A DNA stretch of 64,000 nucleotides from Blastocladiella emersonii ATCC 22665 (taxonomy: Eukaryota > Blastocladiomycota > Blastocladiomycetes > Blastocladiales > Blastocladiaceae). The position numbers were made by a program, and so were the translations under genes. Shown piece by piece: positions 62,860 to 64,000 of the stretch; within the stretch, counting starts at the first letter, position 1, and the number at the start of each line of letters is the position of its first letter. Location of the stretch: contig JANHCV010000003.1 in NCBI GenBank assembly GCA_025594325.1, forward strand, positions 930,001 to 994,000. The letters are read 5' to 3'. The notes beneath the pieces were generated by a model. It was not told the DNA's origin. It was given only the letters and a program-made list of their open reading frames with translations, and did no database searches.

Positions 62860-64000
62860 TCAAAACTGGCCTGCCTCGGCCAACGTGCCATCAAGCACCG
62901 CGACCTGGTCCATGTCGAGCCGGCGAACCCGGCCACGGACCTCGTCGGCGACCGCGTCCGGGATCGCGGCCACGAGCGCCGCGACCACCGCGTCGGTGGG
63001 CGGCGTGACGTGCGCCTCGACCACTAACGCCTTTCGCAGGACAGCAAGCGCCATCCACGCCGCGTCGCCGGTGCGCGGTGCCGCGACGAGCGCCTGGATC
63101 GCGTCACGGGCCGCTGGCCGTAGATCCTCGCCGTCCGCCTGCCCCGGCGCAAGGAACACGGGCGCGAGCGCCATGACGGCCTGGTGCGCGAGCCGCGGCT
63201 GGATCGGGGTCCCGGCCGTCGACACGCGGGACTCGTCGGGCCGCGTCGCTGCCGCGATGATGGAGCACAGGGCGCGGGCAGCGCGGAGCGACGACTTGCC
63301 GGTCCCCGCCGCGATAGCGACGACCTCGCTGCCGTGGTGCTGGACCACGGTATCCGCGCCGTAGTCGGGCGACTGGCGCGCGGCGGCCGCGAGAAAGTCG
63401 AGCGTCGCGTCGACTATGTACGCGTGCGCTGCAGCGCCAGCGGAAGTCGACGGCGCGAGCGAGACGACTTGCAGGATGCGGTAGATTTCGGGGTTGGTGT
63501 ACCGGTCGTACCCGGGCAGCTTGTCGAGCGTCGCGGTGGCGAGACGGAGCAGCTCGACGCGGACGCGCGGCGGCGCCGCCGGGACCAGGTTGCGCGCGTG
63601 GTGCAGGATGTGCAGCAGGACCTGCGCGGCGTGCGGGAGCGAGGACTTGCCGTCGGCGTCGAGGTCCGCGCCCTCGTTCGGGTCCGTCTCCATGGCCTGC
63701 GCGTCGGTCCCGTCGGAGAACGCGTCCGACGGCGACGTCGCCTTGGCGAGGTTCTCGGCGTCCAGGGCCGAGTTGACGAGCACGTCGCCGTACGTCCGCT
63801 TGAGCCACGGCGACGCCGCAGTGAACCGCGCGGGGAGCACCGGTTTCGACTCCCCGACCGCTGCCCGTGGCGGCTTGGCGAGCGAGGGACCGAGCGGCAC
63901 CATCGCCGTGTGCACGAGCTCGAGGATAACCTCGGTAAACTCCTTCCACAGCTCGGGCTGCGCGAGGTGCCGGCTGAGCGCGGCGAGGATCTCGACGACC
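62860..64000 (-). CDS. Alpha-helical (HEAT/ARM-like) repeat protein, C-terminal part
   Basis: The frame is open from the right edge to the stop at 62860; the N-terminus lies outside the window. The visible 379 residues begin VEILAALSRHLAQPELWKEF and consist of paired amphipathic helices: LPHAAQVLLHILHHARNLVP, VRVELLRLATATLDKL, AAHAYIVDATLDFLAAAARQ, SLRAARALCSIIAAATRP, RLAHQAVMALAPVFLA, AAWMALAVLRKALVVEAHV, AVVAALVAAIPDAVADEV. The about 40-residue spacing and Ala/Leu-rich helices are typical of HEAT repeats. An acidic loop (DPNEGADLDADGKSS) interrupts the helices. Candidates such as TTI1 or importin-like proteins cannot be separated from this fragment. It ends RLDMDQVAVLDGTLAEAGQF. Confidence 0.65.
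   Translation of the reverse strand, partial: VVEILAALSRHLAQPELWKEFTEVILELVHTAMVPLGPSLAKPPRAAVGESKPVLPARFTAASPWLKRTYGDVLVNSALDAENLAKATSPSDAFSDGTDAQAMETDPNEGADLDADGKSSLPHAAQVLLHILHHARNLVPAAPPRVRVELLRLATATLDKLPGYDRYTNPEIYRILQVVSLAPSTSAGAAAHAYIVDATLDFLAAAARQSPDYGADTVVQHHGSEVVAIAAGTGKSSLRAARALCSIIAAATRPDESRVSTAGTPIQPRLAHQAVMALAPVFLAPGQADGEDLRPAARDAIQALVAAPRTGDAAWMALAVLRKALVVEAHVTPPTDAVVAALVAAIPDAVADEVRGRVRRLDMDQVAVLDGTLAEAGQF

Noticed and set aside
1..64000. tRNA or rRNA genes
   Set aside because: No TTCGA-type T-loop with a pairing acceptor stem or conserved rRNA segment was recognised by eye; a covariance-model scan would be decisive.

Overview
This is a very GC-rich nuclear fragment of a fungus. 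It carries about fourteen genes, nearly all interrupted by short introns of 58 to 94 bases. The introns almost always begin GTACG, GTCCG or GTGCG, usually carry a CTNAC-like branch site and end in TAG or CAG. The gene set is fungal: an AreA-type GATA factor with its DUF1752 region, Rho1, a eukaryotic pantothenate kinase, an NSE1 subunit, a P-TEFb/BUR1-like kinase, long-form tRNase Z, a promethin-like lipid-droplet protein, and a membrane-anchored ADAM protease. The GC content, the ADAM and von Willebrand D surface proteins and the intron style suggest an early-diverging zoosporic lineage such as Blastocladiomycota. That placement is inference.

Layout. 1-5.1 kb: a SLY41-like transporter (cut by the left edge), a small TEN1-like OB-fold protein, an unknown low-complexity protein, and a transmembrane SH3 protein. 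5.7-9.4 kb: a 1,199-residue GATA factor, divided from RHO1 by a 2.5-kb divergent intergenic region. 11.9-15.9 kb: RHO1, NSE1 and pantothenate kinase, all on the plus strand. 16.0-22.2 kb: an eight-exon CDK9-like kinase with an RD/RS-rich tail, a secreted repeat protein, and an apparently exact 557-bp copy of the kinase 5' end. 22.2-27.5 kb: a vWD/mucin-like wall protein convergent with the ADAM protease.

27.5-35.2 kb is a gene-poor repeat zone: a possible 1.9-kb element with inverted ends, satellite-like repeats, a decayed LINE and a 15-bp minisatellite. 35.2-42.5 kb: a single-pass mucin-like membrane protein, tRNase Z and the promethin-like protein.

The right third is dominated by a large inverted duplication: 42133-51144 is repeated in reverse at 52705-61716 (9,012 bp per arm), around a 1,560-bp spacer. 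Only one substitution and no indel was noticed. Each arm carries an unknown basic protein, a Q/S-rich prion-like protein and a degenerate exon-intron repeat array. The outer boundary falls inside the promethin gene, so the left copy is intact and the right copy is 5'-truncated and joined to foreign sequence. The window ends inside a helical-repeat protein gene.

Functionally the intact genes are mostly housekeeping: secretory transport, cell-wall signalling, nitrogen-type transcription control, CoA synthesis, transcription elongation, DNA repair and tRNA 3' processing. They are interleaved with fast-evolving surface proteins.
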